NCBI GenBank assembly: GCA_026120185.1
Contig: JANUWF010002353.1
Location: 62,001-126,000 of the forward strand
DNA: 64,000 nucleotides
Origin: Voacanga thouarsii
Taxonomy: Eukaryota > Streptophyta > Magnoliopsida > Gentianales > Apocynaceae
Direction of reading: 5' to 3'
Shown: piece after piece, positions 1 through 12,222 of the stretch
Position numbering within the stretch: position 1 is the first letter of the stretch
Layout of the letters: each line of letters starts with the position of its first letter
Made by a program: the position numbers and the translations under genes
The notes under the pieces: generated by a model
Told to the model about the DNA's origin: nothing
Seen by the model: the letters and a program-made list of their open reading frames with translations, nothing else
The model's database searches: none

Positions 1-717
1 AAATACGCAAAAAATATTCAAAATAATATAATATCATAGCATAGCATCTATAATATTCTGAGTTGGTTGCTGCACTTGGCATCTTTGAAGCAATGCTGCA
101 CTTGGCACTGTTGCTATGATAAGACCATCACAGACAAGGACAAGGATGATTTACTATGAAATATTTTAATCTAAATGTATATACTAAAGGTGAAGAGAGG
201 AGTGAATTGTCTATAGATATTTTTTAAAGTAATATTTATTTTTTAAATTTTTTTAATTAATGGTGTAGATCTCATAGAAGTTTTTGTATATCTTTATGGA
301 TGGTCTTGATCTTATCAACACCTTTAACTAAATTTTTTGACGATTCAGATTGGTTTGATCGTCATGAGCAATTTAGTCATTTTATAATATTTTTATTATT
401 TTTTCTTTTTTCCTTATTTGGATTTTTAATTGTCCCCATAAATTCAGATTAAATAAATAACCCAAATTATTAAATTTAGGGAGAATTTATAGAGACATTC
501 ACAAAACCCAATCCATGCCACCCTGCCTTTTCACTTTTCCAAATACAAGTAAAGAATCCCTTTATGATGCATTACAAGGTATGTCCATGTCCATCTTTAC
601 TTGAGTTCAGGCCAATCGTGCATTAGCAGGGGAGGCCATTGTCCGACCTCTTGCACGGCCGTGATTCAAGCTGATATCCAAACCTGTGTCTTAGGCATAA
701 ACATAGGCATTTTTTGA

Positions 718-1281
718 GTTAAATCTGATAGAAAAGATGAGATTGAGAGACTAGAGGAACAACAAGAGTCTTGCAATCCAACTCCCGAACCAACTGAGAA
801 TCTAGAGAATGTGAGGTTGCTTCTTGTTAATTTCTACTGGGAATGAATTTTAAGTTTGGTTAACTTTTTTTTTTTTTTTAATTGAAGCATCTTAGGAAGA
901 TGGATGGAAAATGGAAGCTGGTTTATAGTACTATCACCATTCTTGGAGCCAAAAGAACCAAACTTGGATTCAGAGATTTCATTACTTTGGGAGATTTTTC
1001 TCCGTACATTGATGTAATTAAGGTATGTATATATTATCCCTCCCTTTAGATTCTTTGTTCCACATTTTGATATGCATTTGACAGACTATTCTCGTTAAGT
1101 TTTTGGATAGTTTCATTTGTGCTCAATCACTATTTAGGATTTTACCGATCTTGTAATATCCTTAATGCAAATGGAGGGGAAAGTAGTGAATGTGATTGAA
1201 TTCAATGCCAGAGGACTCAATTTGTTGAATGGACAGTTGAGAATTGTAGCAGCATTTAAGGTTGCATCCAGATCAACTAAG
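718..1281 (+). pseudogene. Fibrillin-5-like (plastid lipid-associated protein) exon fragments
   Basis: Three exon-like blocks read in the order of a plant fibrillin/PAP protein. Block one (about 718-810) encodes KDEIERLEEQ then NPTPEPTENLE. Block two (about 901-1022) encodes [20 protein letters not shown] and RDFITLGDF, and ends in AAG|GTATGT, a good donor. Block three starts after an AG at 1176 and encodes KVVNVIEFNARGLNLLNGQL then AAFKVASRS. These match the central domain of fibrillin 5, a plastid stromal lipid-binding protein linked to plastoquinone synthesis in the family literature. The chloroplast transit peptide exon and the C-terminal lipocalin-like half are not visible. After 1281 the reading frame loses similarity and a MITE follows within 100 bp. 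I read it as a truncated relic; upstream exons could lie left of the window. Confidence 0.6.
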
Positions 1282-1379
1282 AGTCCACCCTACTCTTTTG
1301 ACCATTATAGCAATTTGTTTTGGGATTCTGATTTCTTTACCCTATTCTAAGACCTAAACTTAATTATATAGAGAGTTGA

Positions 1380-1660
1380 TACTCTCTCCATCTCATAATA
1401 TAAGTTATTTGACTTAATTTCACACATATTAAGATTCCTAAAAACAAAGTGACTTTATATTTTTTCTTCCTAAAATACCCCTATTTAAATGTTTTGGAAA
1501 TAAGAAAAGAGATGAGAGAGAAAGAGAGGGAAAGAGAACAATAAATAAGGATAAAAATGAAAAAATAACTTTAAAACCTTCTTGAAAAGTCCCTAACGAC
1601 TTATAATTTGAGATAGCAAAAGTAGTCCCTAACGATTTATATTATGGGATGGAGGGAGTA
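1380..1660. mobile_element. Stowaway-type MITE
   Basis: The left end reads TA-CTCTCTCCATCTCATAAT and the right end reads ATTATGGGATGGAGGGAG-TA, a near-perfect inverted repeat flanked by TA. The CTCCCTCC-type terminus and TA target duplication are the hallmarks of Stowaway (Tc1/Mariner-derived) MITEs. At about 280 bp with no coding capacity it is non-autonomous. Elements of the same family appear to end at 57522 and to begin at 63838. Confidence 0.8.
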
Positions 1661-2097
1661 TTAGCTATGAAAGTTCATTAATCACCCCTGATCACGTATG
1701 CATAATTTCATATGCAAAGTCATCAAAATTTCCTTTAACAAAAAGACCTTTTTCTTGGCCTTCTTTTTCAAGATGAAATTGTGTTCTTACTGGAATTTAC
1801 TTACCATTACAATAGTTGATGAATGTTTTCAAGAAAAACTATTATATGCTTCTCAGAATTTTCAATCTGGAAGGTTAATTGGCTCGAGATTATGTATCTT
1901 TTTGTATTTATGCTGTTAGCATAAGCAAGATTAATCCATAACTTACGTGCATTTTTGTGGAACTTCAATATCTTTTCAAGGAAAGAAAGTGAAATCAAGC
2001 CTTAACTCAAGGATGATACATATGTTGATGAAATGGTGCATTTTGTCTCTTTCCACAAAATGAGGATTTCTTTTCTTCTCATTTCCTCCAGTCGATC

Positions 2098-2225
2098 CAC
2101 CCATATACACATACATATATGCATACATATATACATATACACATACATATATACACATATACATATACATATACATATTCATATATATACATATACATAT
2201 ACATACATATATATATATATATATT
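2098..2225. repeat. ATACAC/ATACAT/AT microsatellite
   Basis: Interspersed ATACAC, ATACAT and AT units run for about 125 bp and end in a pure (AT)n tail. Translations such as [16 protein letters not shown] are an artefact of the repeat. Confidence 0.9.
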
Positions 2226-3432
2226 TTACTTTCAATGCTAGACAAGGAATAAATCTCCTCACACATTTTTTCTTTTGAGGGTTATTAAAACTTTTAAATG
2301 CATTACAAAAAAGATATTTATTTTTAATTAAAATTAACTCAACTTAATAACGTTAAAATAAATTTAATATATAAGACTTATTAGTCAGCAAATAAGAGCT
2401 TACTGGCTAATACGTGACATTTGTGAGCATATGCAAGAGAATTGTACGAGAGACTTATAGGTTAGGTTCAATGGATATTTCTATTTTACTCCTTTTTGTT
2501 GGAAAGAAGTTTATAATTAATATGATTTTCAAGAGTGCATAGCATGTACTCTGTTTCATCCAAAATTTTTTAACTGTTATGAAATATTCAAGGTCACTCC
2601 GTACTTTGATACTCAGAAACCAAAAGGCAGGGTTTTTGATGTTTGCAATCTTTGCTGATTGGAGCTTTGAGTGGCACTTGACAACCCTTATTTTCAACTG
2701 TTAAAAAAATATAATTGTTGGATACTCTCTTTTATGGTAATTTGGTATTTAATTCGAATTAGCCTTTCTTGGGTTTAGAGATAATAGAATCCACATATTT
2801 AAATTTGAATGGTAATAATTTACATAGAGGAAGCGAGGGCTTGGTTAAGAAGACTGTCATAGGTACATCATACCATATTAAAATTTTATATTAATAAAAT
2901 TACCAGATATAAAAGCACAAGGATGCATGATAAAGTCGAGTTTTTTTTACGTCTACAATCTGTTAATTCTTTTTTTATTTACGATAATATTTTATTTTCT
3001 TACTACTTGCCAGTTCTTTGATTTGTTTAAAAGTTAAAATAGATGCTAAAAAGGTCAAGAGTAAATGAGAAGAAATGTAAACTTATAGTAATATTGTACT
3101 ATCGGATTTCATAAACCAAAGAGCCATATGTTATATGATTCATTTGAATTAAATATATTGGACAAATAGAAGGAAAGATTAGATACTATGACTTCTCAAA
3201 ATATCAAAATATTTTACTGAAAAGAAAATGCTCTATTTAATTGGCTACGATTCGTGTCATAAAACCTTAAAAAAAGACATAAGATGTAATCACTTCAATA
3301 GAATAATGATTATTTCTCTTACGTGGACATTGAAAATAAATAAAATATAAGCTCATATGTGAGCATTATGATTTCTTAGAGTTTGGTTCATAAAATCAAG
3401 TAAGGAAACAACTTTATTAGCAGTATTTTGCA

Positions 3433-3436
<4 letters not shown>

Positions 3437-3481
<45 letters not shown>
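3437..3481. repeat. (AT)n microsatellite
   Basis: An uninterrupted run of about 22 AT units at the left edge of the duplicated subterminal region of the Helitron-like element. Confidence 0.95.
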
Positions 3482-3486
<5 letters not shown>

Positions 3487-3804
3487 ATGCTTTAACTAAT
3501 TTTATTAAGAATAAAACATTATATGATAAAATATTTAAAATTTTTTATGATTAATATTTATCTATAAATTTTATTAAATAATAATTTTTTTAAATTTATA
3601 TTTAAAAAAGGGCAAAATCACACATATACATATATAAAAGAATGCTTTAAATAATATTATTGAGAATATATCCGCATATGACAAAATATTTGAAAATTTT
3701 ATATTATTATATTTATCTATAAATTTTATTAAATAATAAGAATTTTAAAATTATATTTGATGAACGGCCAAAATTTCCGCGCATTGCGCGGAGATGTCAA
3801 CTAG
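3482..3804 (+). mobile_element. Helitron 3' terminal region (hairpin plus CTAG end)
   Basis: At 3777-3791 CCGCGC-ATT-GCGCGG forms a 6-bp stem with a 3-nt loop, followed nine bases later by CTAG (3801-3804) and then T. A short GC-rich hairpin about 10 nt before a terminal CTRR, inserted before T, is the diagnostic 3' end of plant Helitrons. Upstream, a block of roughly 155 bp beginning AAAAGAATGCTTTAA occurs twice (from about 3481 and 3637), giving a duplicated subterminal region. The 5' end (TC after A) could not be located and no Rep/helicase sequence is present, so this is a non-autonomous or truncated copy. Confidence 0.7.
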
Positions 3805-4145
3805 TTCTATACGAAGCATGCGACCCTCGAGGAATATTTCTATCAAGAAAAAATACAGTTTTTTTCTGATTTTTTCACATTAAGTATCAGTTTTCTGATT
3901 CTATCCAACCACTGCAAATTGCATCAAACCCAAATAATTGCAATTTGCCTGTCAATTTTTTGGAATATTAAACAAGCATGCGACCCTCGCTAACAGCCTC
4001 AATCCCTCACCAACTCCAGATATTCTTTTTTGTCCTATTCTTTACTATTAAACACAAACATGGATATTCTATTTAAATGATTAGATTAGGCACAGAAGGT
4101 TAAATAAATGATTAAAGGAAAGTAAAGAAGCTTTAGTGTTATGCT

Positions 4146-4153
4146 TATAAATA
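4146..4153 (+). promoter_or_regulatory. TATA box of iridoid synthase
   Basis: TATAAATA lies 170 bp before the ISY start codon, in a moderately AT-rich segment immediately upstream of a pyrimidine-rich leader (CTTCTGTTCTCTCTCTTG). The position implies a 5' UTR of roughly 140 nt. Confidence 0.6.
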
Positions 4154-4323
4154 GAACACTACAAATCCCAATGCTGGTACCCCTTGTACTCGAAGGCAGC
4201 ATATGCAAAATCTTTCCAAGGCTTTAGCCTCCTCCGACTAGAACTATTTCATTGTCTTCTGTTCTCTCTCTTGAAATTTGCTACATTTTCTTTCGTTCTT
4301 CTTACGTTCAAGACTCTGATAGA

Positions 4324-5691
<1,368 letters not shown>

Positions 5692-6302
5692 GATAAGTGC
5701 ATCAGCGTTTGTATTTGTAATGATTTCTCTGTTTTGATTTTCTGGAATAAATATGATGTAAAAATTGCAGAAGGGATCTAATTGATCTCTCCTTATATTT
5801 GTGACATATTCAGAAATATGATGGCTCTTATATAGTGATTGTTTTTTCGTATATATGAATAAATTTTTGTAAAGATGTATACAAAAACAATGTCAACTTT
5901 CATTATCATTATTTTTTCTTTTTTTTTAATTAATAAGAAAATCCACAACAGCTACTTAAATGTGCGTACAGAATTCACGAAAGATTCGAATTCAAAACGT
6001 TAATGTGAATATCTTAACATCAACCATCTCGATCAATTTAAAAAAAAAATACTATATAAATTTTTTTCATTATCACCATTTAAATTTTGCAACATCACAT
6101 CCCTCGTAGATGCCAAATTTGTAGTTGACGTACCAAAACCTTAACAAAATCATCACATTCCCTAAGTTAGGGTCTATCTGAGATGTTTTATTAAAGTTTT
6201 CATCTGCATATGCCAAATATACATTTGAATCAGATGGTCAGAATCTAAAGTAGAAATGCCTATTATATTTTACAACAAATAATAAAATGTACAGGGTGGG
6301 GT
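5692..6302. other. ISY 3' region and intergenic DNA
   Basis: AATAAATATGATG at about 5747 is a likely polyadenylation signal of ISY. Around 5945-6040 the minus strand carries a degenerate tRNA-like B-box (GAATTCGAATC) that may be SINE debris. No gene is visible. Confidence 0.5.
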
Positions 6303-6364
6303 CAGTGGCGGACCTAGCGTATGGCTTGGGGGCCATGACCCCTCCAAGAATTTTTTAAAATGTT

Positions 6365-6365
<1 letters not shown>

Positions 6366-6417
<52 letters not shown>
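6366..6417. repeat. (AT)n microsatellite in the hAT element
   Basis: About 26 AT units, 60 bp inside the left end of the hAT copy. Confidence 0.95.
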
Positions 6418-6418
<1 letters not shown>

Positions 6419-7410
6419 CTCAAACACATGACCCCCAAGAATATATTGAGCCTAATCCACATATCACAATTTAAAATATCTATACACACAACCTGACAAC
6501 CACAACATCCGATCCCTTCCTTTCTTTCACAAATTCCCTTTTTCCTTTTCACTTTCCTTTTCAGTGTTTTCACTCCAATTTCCAAACCCCACGGTCCCCA
6601 CCCACATTCCAAACAAAATTCCAACTATTTGCACTTAGTTCTTGGTCCCCAATATTACACCCACACTACCGCGGTACCGCCGTCTCTGTCCCACTGCATG
6701 TAACGCACCACGGTCCCCACCCATAACCAGAAGACAAGAGTTTCTCCAAAAATCCAAGTTTCGCTGTCGCCTATCTCGGTCCCCATTGTGCACTACAGTC
6801 TACATATAAAGGTAAGTTATGGTTTGAGTCTTTGAGAAATAGGAATGTACATCTCAAAATATTATTTTTTTTTTTTGGGTCTAATTCTATATTAATTTGG
6901 ACATTCATTTCTCTGTTTTTTTTTTTTTTGTCTTAACATTAATGAATTTACTAGGATTCAGATTTCAGAATTTTGCAATACTTGGGTGGGGTGATATAAA
7001 ATATGTTTATCATGAATGATAATTTTTTGAGAAAAATGGAGGATTTAGAATTTTTATTATCTTAATAACTGTCTATGTTATATGGGAAGCAAAATTGATA
7101 TTGGCGTGAGACTTGGATCATGTTGTCACGAGATTTGTTTTGATATATTTAAATAAATAAATATATTCCAGGTATATATTCCAGTGAGCCTGGGTGGTGG
7201 CTCCCAATAGACCTGGGTGGTGGTCTATATATGTGTACATGCTTTTTTTTTTTTGTATTATTATCAATTTTTCACGTCTATGAATGTGTGCTTGTTTGTT
7301 TGTTTATGTGTTTTTTTACATTAATATTTAGATTTATATAGACATTTTAACTAATTATATCTAAATTATACATTAAAAGATTGTAATTTTTTTTCCTTTT
7401 TAAATCGTAG

Positions 7411-8161
7411 ATGAAAAGAACATGTACGATAGATGCATTCTTCAAAAGAAAAAATGACGAAACTTCAAAATCTAGTGAAGAGTCACATTCCATTGATCTT
7501 GATCCTTCAAATTCTGAAAGTCTTCTTGCTAAAACTCCCTGAGTAGTTCAAGTAGGATTTGATATAGCCCGTCATCAACAAGAAACAATTACAGTTGAGC
7601 ATCACTGCAAAATTGATATTTTCAATGCTATTATCGACACAATTGCAAGAGTTGAATAGCAAATTCAATGATCATACCGTAGAATTGCTAATTTGTTGTT
7701 CAGCTTTAGATCCAAGGGAGATGCGCAAATCATTTAGAATTGATGATATTTGCAAGTTAGTTGAAAAGTTCTATCATAGAGACTTCAATGAATATGAGAT
7801 TATACAATTAAGATTGCAATTTGAGCATTTTCATCATGTGATACAAATTCCTGATTTCAAAAAGTTGTCTACTATATCTGAATTATGTCAATGGATGGTC
7901 AAGTCAAGGAAGTTTGAAATTTATCCACTTGTGTATCACGTGGTAACCCTTATTCTTACTCTTCCAGTTTCTACAGCTACCACAGAGCGATCTTTTTCAG
8001 CTATGAATATAGTAAAGACCAAACTTCGAAGCAAGATGGAAGATGATTTTCTATCAGATTGTTTGTTAATATATATTGAAAAAGAAATTGCAGAAAAATT
8101 TAGTACAGATTCACTTATAGATGATTTTCGTGATTTGAAAGAGAGACGATTTATATTTTGA
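7411..8161 (+). pseudogene. hAT transposase remnant
   Basis: Translation from ATG 7411 gives MKRTCTIDAFFKRKNDETSK, the usual N-terminus of zf-TTF/MYM hAT proteins. It then meets an in-frame TGA after LLAKTP and continues to VEHHCKIDIFNAIIDT near 7645. A one-base frameshift there links to QLQELNSKFNDHTVELLICC and the hAT C-terminal dimerisation block YPLVYHVVTLILTLPVSTAT with TERSFSAMNIVKTKLRSKM. The stop at 8159 fits the family's C-terminus. The jump from residue about 65 to the last 190 residues shows a large internal deletion, so the reading frame is dead. Confidence 0.8.
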
Positions 8162-8617
8162 TGTATTATATTTTTTATAGTATACTTTGAAACTATTTTG
8201 GTAGGTTTAATATTACTATTTTCATAAATTATTGAACATATGAAATTTAGTTTAATTTGTTATTGGCCTCCCAATAATACAATCCTGCCTCCGCTCCTGG
8301 ATGGGGTGGCTGGGTGGGGCAAAGGTTCTTGAAGGGTTGGTTTACTTTATATTCTATATAATATATTATATAGTGTATGAGATGCTATAGGATATACCAA
8401 TATGAAAAGTGAGGGGCTGCACAAGTGTACTTTTTGAGATACACTCTCTGTTCTCTCTACTGAGTAGAACCTCCTCCCTGTTCGTCTTAGAACTTATCTA
8501 TCTATATGCATAGCATTGTTCTGGCTGATTCAATTCTGCTCTTGCTACTCATTCCAATCATCTTGCATACCCAAACCCGTACAATCTTCTTTCTACAGGC
8601 TTTGCTTCATTTCAGCC

Positions 8618-9973
8618 ATGCAAACTACTGAAGCTGATATTACTGCTCTTACTGGTATCCTCTCCCTTTCTCCAAGCAATCTTAATGTGTCTCCTCATTC
8701 GGTCTCTGCTCTGGTCCTCAGGATTCTATCCAACAAGAGGTATGATCTGCAGACTGTTCGAGCGGTATTAGAGGTAGCTTGGAAGTTGAGGGATCCGCCT
8801 GTCTTCTCCTTAGATGTCAACACATTCCTCTGTTCATTTGCTTCTAGTTCCGACAAAAATCTCATCTATTCCTTAGGGCCTTGGAATCTCAAAGGTACCC
8901 ATATTGTCTTAAGAGAATGGCCATCACACCTATCTTTTGAGGAACTAGATTTTAATTTAGTTCAATTTTAGGTCCAAGTTCATAATCTTCCACCAAATCA
9001 GATGTCTCCTGAAAATGCTCAGCTCATTGGAAAATTTATTGGTCACTTCTTTTCATTGGATAAAGCTGAGTGTTCTAGTGGACTCCTTCAACAATTCCTC
9101 AGAATCCAAGTTGAATTATCCATCAACTCTCCTTTATCGTCTGGATTTTTTTTGCAACGGGATAATGATTTACCAGCATAGATTTCGTTCAAATATGAAC
9201 GACTTGTAGATTTTTGCTATACTTGTGGACGACTTGGACATGAAGATGGAGAGTGTCGACATGCATCGGATGTCCTCCTCGGTCCCCTTGATCCACGTTG
9301 TGCCTTTGGACCTTTTATGAGAGTAGTGAGTCCTTACTCTTCCCGGTGTATTGCTCGACTATCAATTCCCCATTCTGAAATTGGTTCAGCTCCGACACTG
9401 CGGTGTCCATCTGAGATCAACCAGACTGAGGTCTGGTCCGGAGATTGTCCATTGTCCAATCGAGTAGTGATTTCCAACATGAATTTAGCTCCAATGTCTC
9501 TACCTGCAGTACCTGCTCCCATAAACCCTTGTCTGTCCCCAGTAAACAACTTGGTCATATCCTCACCTAATCCTCCACATTCTTCTCTGAATTTTGAACC
9601 TGCTCCCACATGTATTGTCTCCTCTTTAACTACTTCTATGGCATTTTCTTCCCTAACGACTATAGGAATAACCCCCGTGTCCTCTATGCATGAAAGTGTT
9701 TCTTGTATAACTACAAATTCCTGGTTGTTTCCTATACCTGCACCCACAACCACTGTCTCCTCTTTAACTACTACTATGTCATCTACCTCCCCACTGACCC
9801 CAGCATTACCCACCTTGCCCCCTATGCATGAACCGAGTCCCATCTCTGAAACAATGGAGGTTCACCTGTCTCCTAATATTGCACGCAATGCTATATTACT
9901 GATTATTAGGAGTTCTTCATGTATGTCCTTGAGCAGTCAATATAATAGATTAGGGTATTTGGATCTCCCTTGA
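8618..9973 (+). pseudogene. LINE ORF1 (gag-like, DUF4283 and zinc knuckle)
   Basis: A single frame from ATG 8618 runs to 9973 with only two stops, TAG at 8969 and TAG at 9179. Both sit where the family has Trp (F-stop-VQVHNLPP and LPA-stop-ISFKYERL). The N-terminal part, with LSNKRYDLQTVRAVLEVAWK and NLIYSLGPWNLKG, is the DUF4283 RNA-binding domain. The knuckle CYTCGRLGHEDGEC (CX2CX4HX4C) is at 9215-9256. A Ser/Pro/Thr-rich tail of about 200 residues follows, as in many plant LINE ORF1 proteins. It would bind element RNA if intact. Confidence 0.75.
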
Positions 9974-10430
9974 CTTCTTAAACATGGGTTTGCATAAGCA
10001 CAGTTGGGTAAAAGACCTTCCTCTTCCGGCCTACCCTTCCCCAAAAAAGCAAACAGTCCACTTCTATTAGCAGTACCATAATTCCTGTTCCTGGTAAGGA
10101 CTTCCCTTCGGCATATATTCTTGATTCTCTCGGTCAAGATGAACTTGGTATGGTCTCCTCATTCTCTCATCTTCAACTTACATCCCATATAGCACAGACT
10201 TCATCCTCTTCGACTATTCCATATTCAACTAACCTGGATCAGACTCCACTGGTGTCAAAGGAGAATGTAGTTCATATTTGTAGGAGATTTATTCATGTTA
10301 AACACCTTACCCGTAACGGATTGGTCGGCTCAAATCTTGAGCGACAAGATGATGTTGGGGTATCTTTTTCTACTGTCGATCTTTCTACTAAGGTTGAGGA
10401 GGCAAGCCAATCCATGCCCCCACAATCCCT

Positions 10431-12222
10431 ATGTTAGTCTTTGCTTGGAACTGTCGAGGACTTTCCCAATCTAAGGCAGTTAGAGCCTGTGAATATTTGT
10501 TAACTCGCATCGTCCTAATATTTTATTTCTATCTGAACTTAAATCTTCCTCTTTTGAAAGAATTTTGCAGATTTTGATTGCGGTTAGATTTCCTGATTTT
10601 CACTTTGTTCCTACTACTGGTTATGTGGGTGGTTTAGCTATGTGTTGGCGTTCCAATATTGATCTATAGATTATAGCTTCTAACAACAGCTTGATTACTA
10701 GCTTGATATTTTGTGCTCAACTTGACTCTCCTTGGCAATTTACTGGTATTTATGGTCCTTGTATATATTCCCAGAAACAGCAGTTTTGGAATGATCTTTC
10801 AGATATTGGTTGAGGATTTTCTGGACCTTAGTTGATCTTAGGAGACTTTAATAGTATAATTCTCTCTTCTGAAAAACATGGTGGACACCATTTTTGTTCT
10901 CTTGCATCTGGGGCTTTTAGCTCCTTTGTGGATACTGCTGGATTAATTGACTTGGGGTTCACTGGTTTTCCATTTATTTGGAATAATAAAAGATCCAGAT
11001 CTGCGAACATCCAGGTTCGACTGGATAGGAGTCTTGTAAATAAGTCTTGGCGTGCTCTCTTTCCCCGGGCATCTGTTTCCCACCTTACTGCTCTTTCCTC
11101 ATACCACAAGCCTCTCCTTCTTGATACTTCTCCTCCGTATGAACGGTTGCTTAGACCTCTCCATTTCGAGACTATGTGGACACGTGAAAATTCTTCTCAT
11201 GATATTGTCTTGTCAGCATGGTTAATTCCTGTTCGGGGTTCACCTCTTATGGCTCTAGTTTCTAGTATTAAAAATGCAAAAAATGCTCTTAAATCTTAGA
11301 ATAAATCAGTTTTTTGTCCTATTCAGTAGAATATAGTTGTGCTCCGTAGGGAGATTGATATCCTTCAGTCTCTTCCCCAATCCTCACTTATCTTGGAAAA
11401 AGAACAGTCTTTACAGGAAGCCTTGGATGAGCAACTGAAAAGAGAACAACTACTCTAATGGAACAAAGTAAAGATGTCTTGGTTGGAAGATGATGATGCT
11501 AATACCCTCTTCTTCCATCTTTGAATTATTGTTCATATAAGACATAACCATATCGATTCTCTTCTTAAGGTTGATGATGAATGGCAAACAAATTGGGACG
11601 GCATTAGTCAAGCTTTTGAACAATATTACTGTAACATATTTTTCTCTACTGCTCCTCAATTCCCCTCTAACCTTAATAATCTCATTTCCTCTTCTATTAC
11701 AAATGTGCAAAATGAGGTTTTGTGTGCTATTCCTTCTACTGAGTTTATTCGTCAAACAGTTTTTTATATGAAGGTTAGAAAAAGTCCTGGTCCTGATGGT
11801 ATGAGTCCCTGTTTCTTCAAACTTACTGGTACATTGTTGAAGCAAATGTAGTTGTTCAGTATTTTTTTATTCATGGGTATATGCTTAAGTCTCTAAATCA
11901 TACTTTCATCTCTCTTGTTCCGAAAAGGGATTCTGCTTATCGAGTTGACCATTTCTGACCTATTGCTCTGTATAATATTGTTTATAAGGTCATCTCTAAA
12001 ATATTGGTGGATCGTATTAAACCTTTGTTGGACAGTGTTGTTGCCCCTTCTCAAGGTGCTTTTATTCTGTCTCGTGATATGAGCGATAATGTGATTATGT
12101 GTCATGAGATTATGCACCATTTAAACGTGAAGAGAGGTAGTTTGGGTCTAATGGCTCTTAAGATTGATATGGAGAAGGCTTATAATAAAGTAAAATGGTC
12201 TCTCCTCATCAAGATTCTATAA
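10431..12222 (+). pseudogene. LINE ORF2 (endonuclease and partial reverse transcriptase)
   Basis: ATG 10431 gives MLVFAWNCRGLSQSKAVRAC, the canonical start of plant LINE ORF2. The endonuclease block includes QFTGIYGP and LILGDFNSI (near 10838), and ends with DRSLVNKSWRALFP. Reverse transcriptase begins with RKSPGPDGMS (about 11780) and runs through PIALYNIVYKVISKILVDRI and LKIDMEKAYNKVKW (about 12190), then ends. Between 10667 and 11524 one frame carries stops at 10667, 10811, 10829, 11297, 11327, 11456 and 11522. At least one further frameshift precedes 11955. There is no YADD motif. Confidence 0.75.

Larger units (their letters stand above)
1661..4145. other. Gene-free AT-rich stretch upstream of iridoid synthase
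   Basis: No coding sequence is supported here. It contains an (ATACAT/AT)n microsatellite (2098-2225), an (AT)n run (3437-3481), a Helitron 3' end, and a 16-bp repeat AAGCATGCGACCCTCG at 3814 and 3974. The short ORFs over the microsatellite are translations of the repeat. Confidence 0.7.
6303..8299 (+). mobile_element. Internally deleted hAT transposon (zf-TTF/MYM type) with 8-bp target duplication
   Basis: The left end is CAGTGGCGGACC and the right end is CCTCCGCTCCTG, a degenerate inverted pair of the common CAGTGGCGGA hAT terminus. The flanks are GGTGGGGT (6295-6302) and GATGGGGT (8300-8307), an 8-bp target duplication with one mismatch. Inside lie a short N-terminal transposase piece (from 7411) and the C-terminal hAT dimerisation region; the zinc finger and most of the RNase H core are deleted. 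An (AT)n run sits at 6366-6417. The element is 1,997 bp and is not autonomous. Confidence 0.85.

Noticed and set aside
2100..2225. Tyr/Ile/His-rich peptides over the microsatellite
   Set aside because: Translation of ATACAC/AT repeats.
9334..9843. Antisense 169-codon ORF over the LINE ORF1 tail
   Set aside because: Shadow of the Ser/Pro-rich ORF1 linker.
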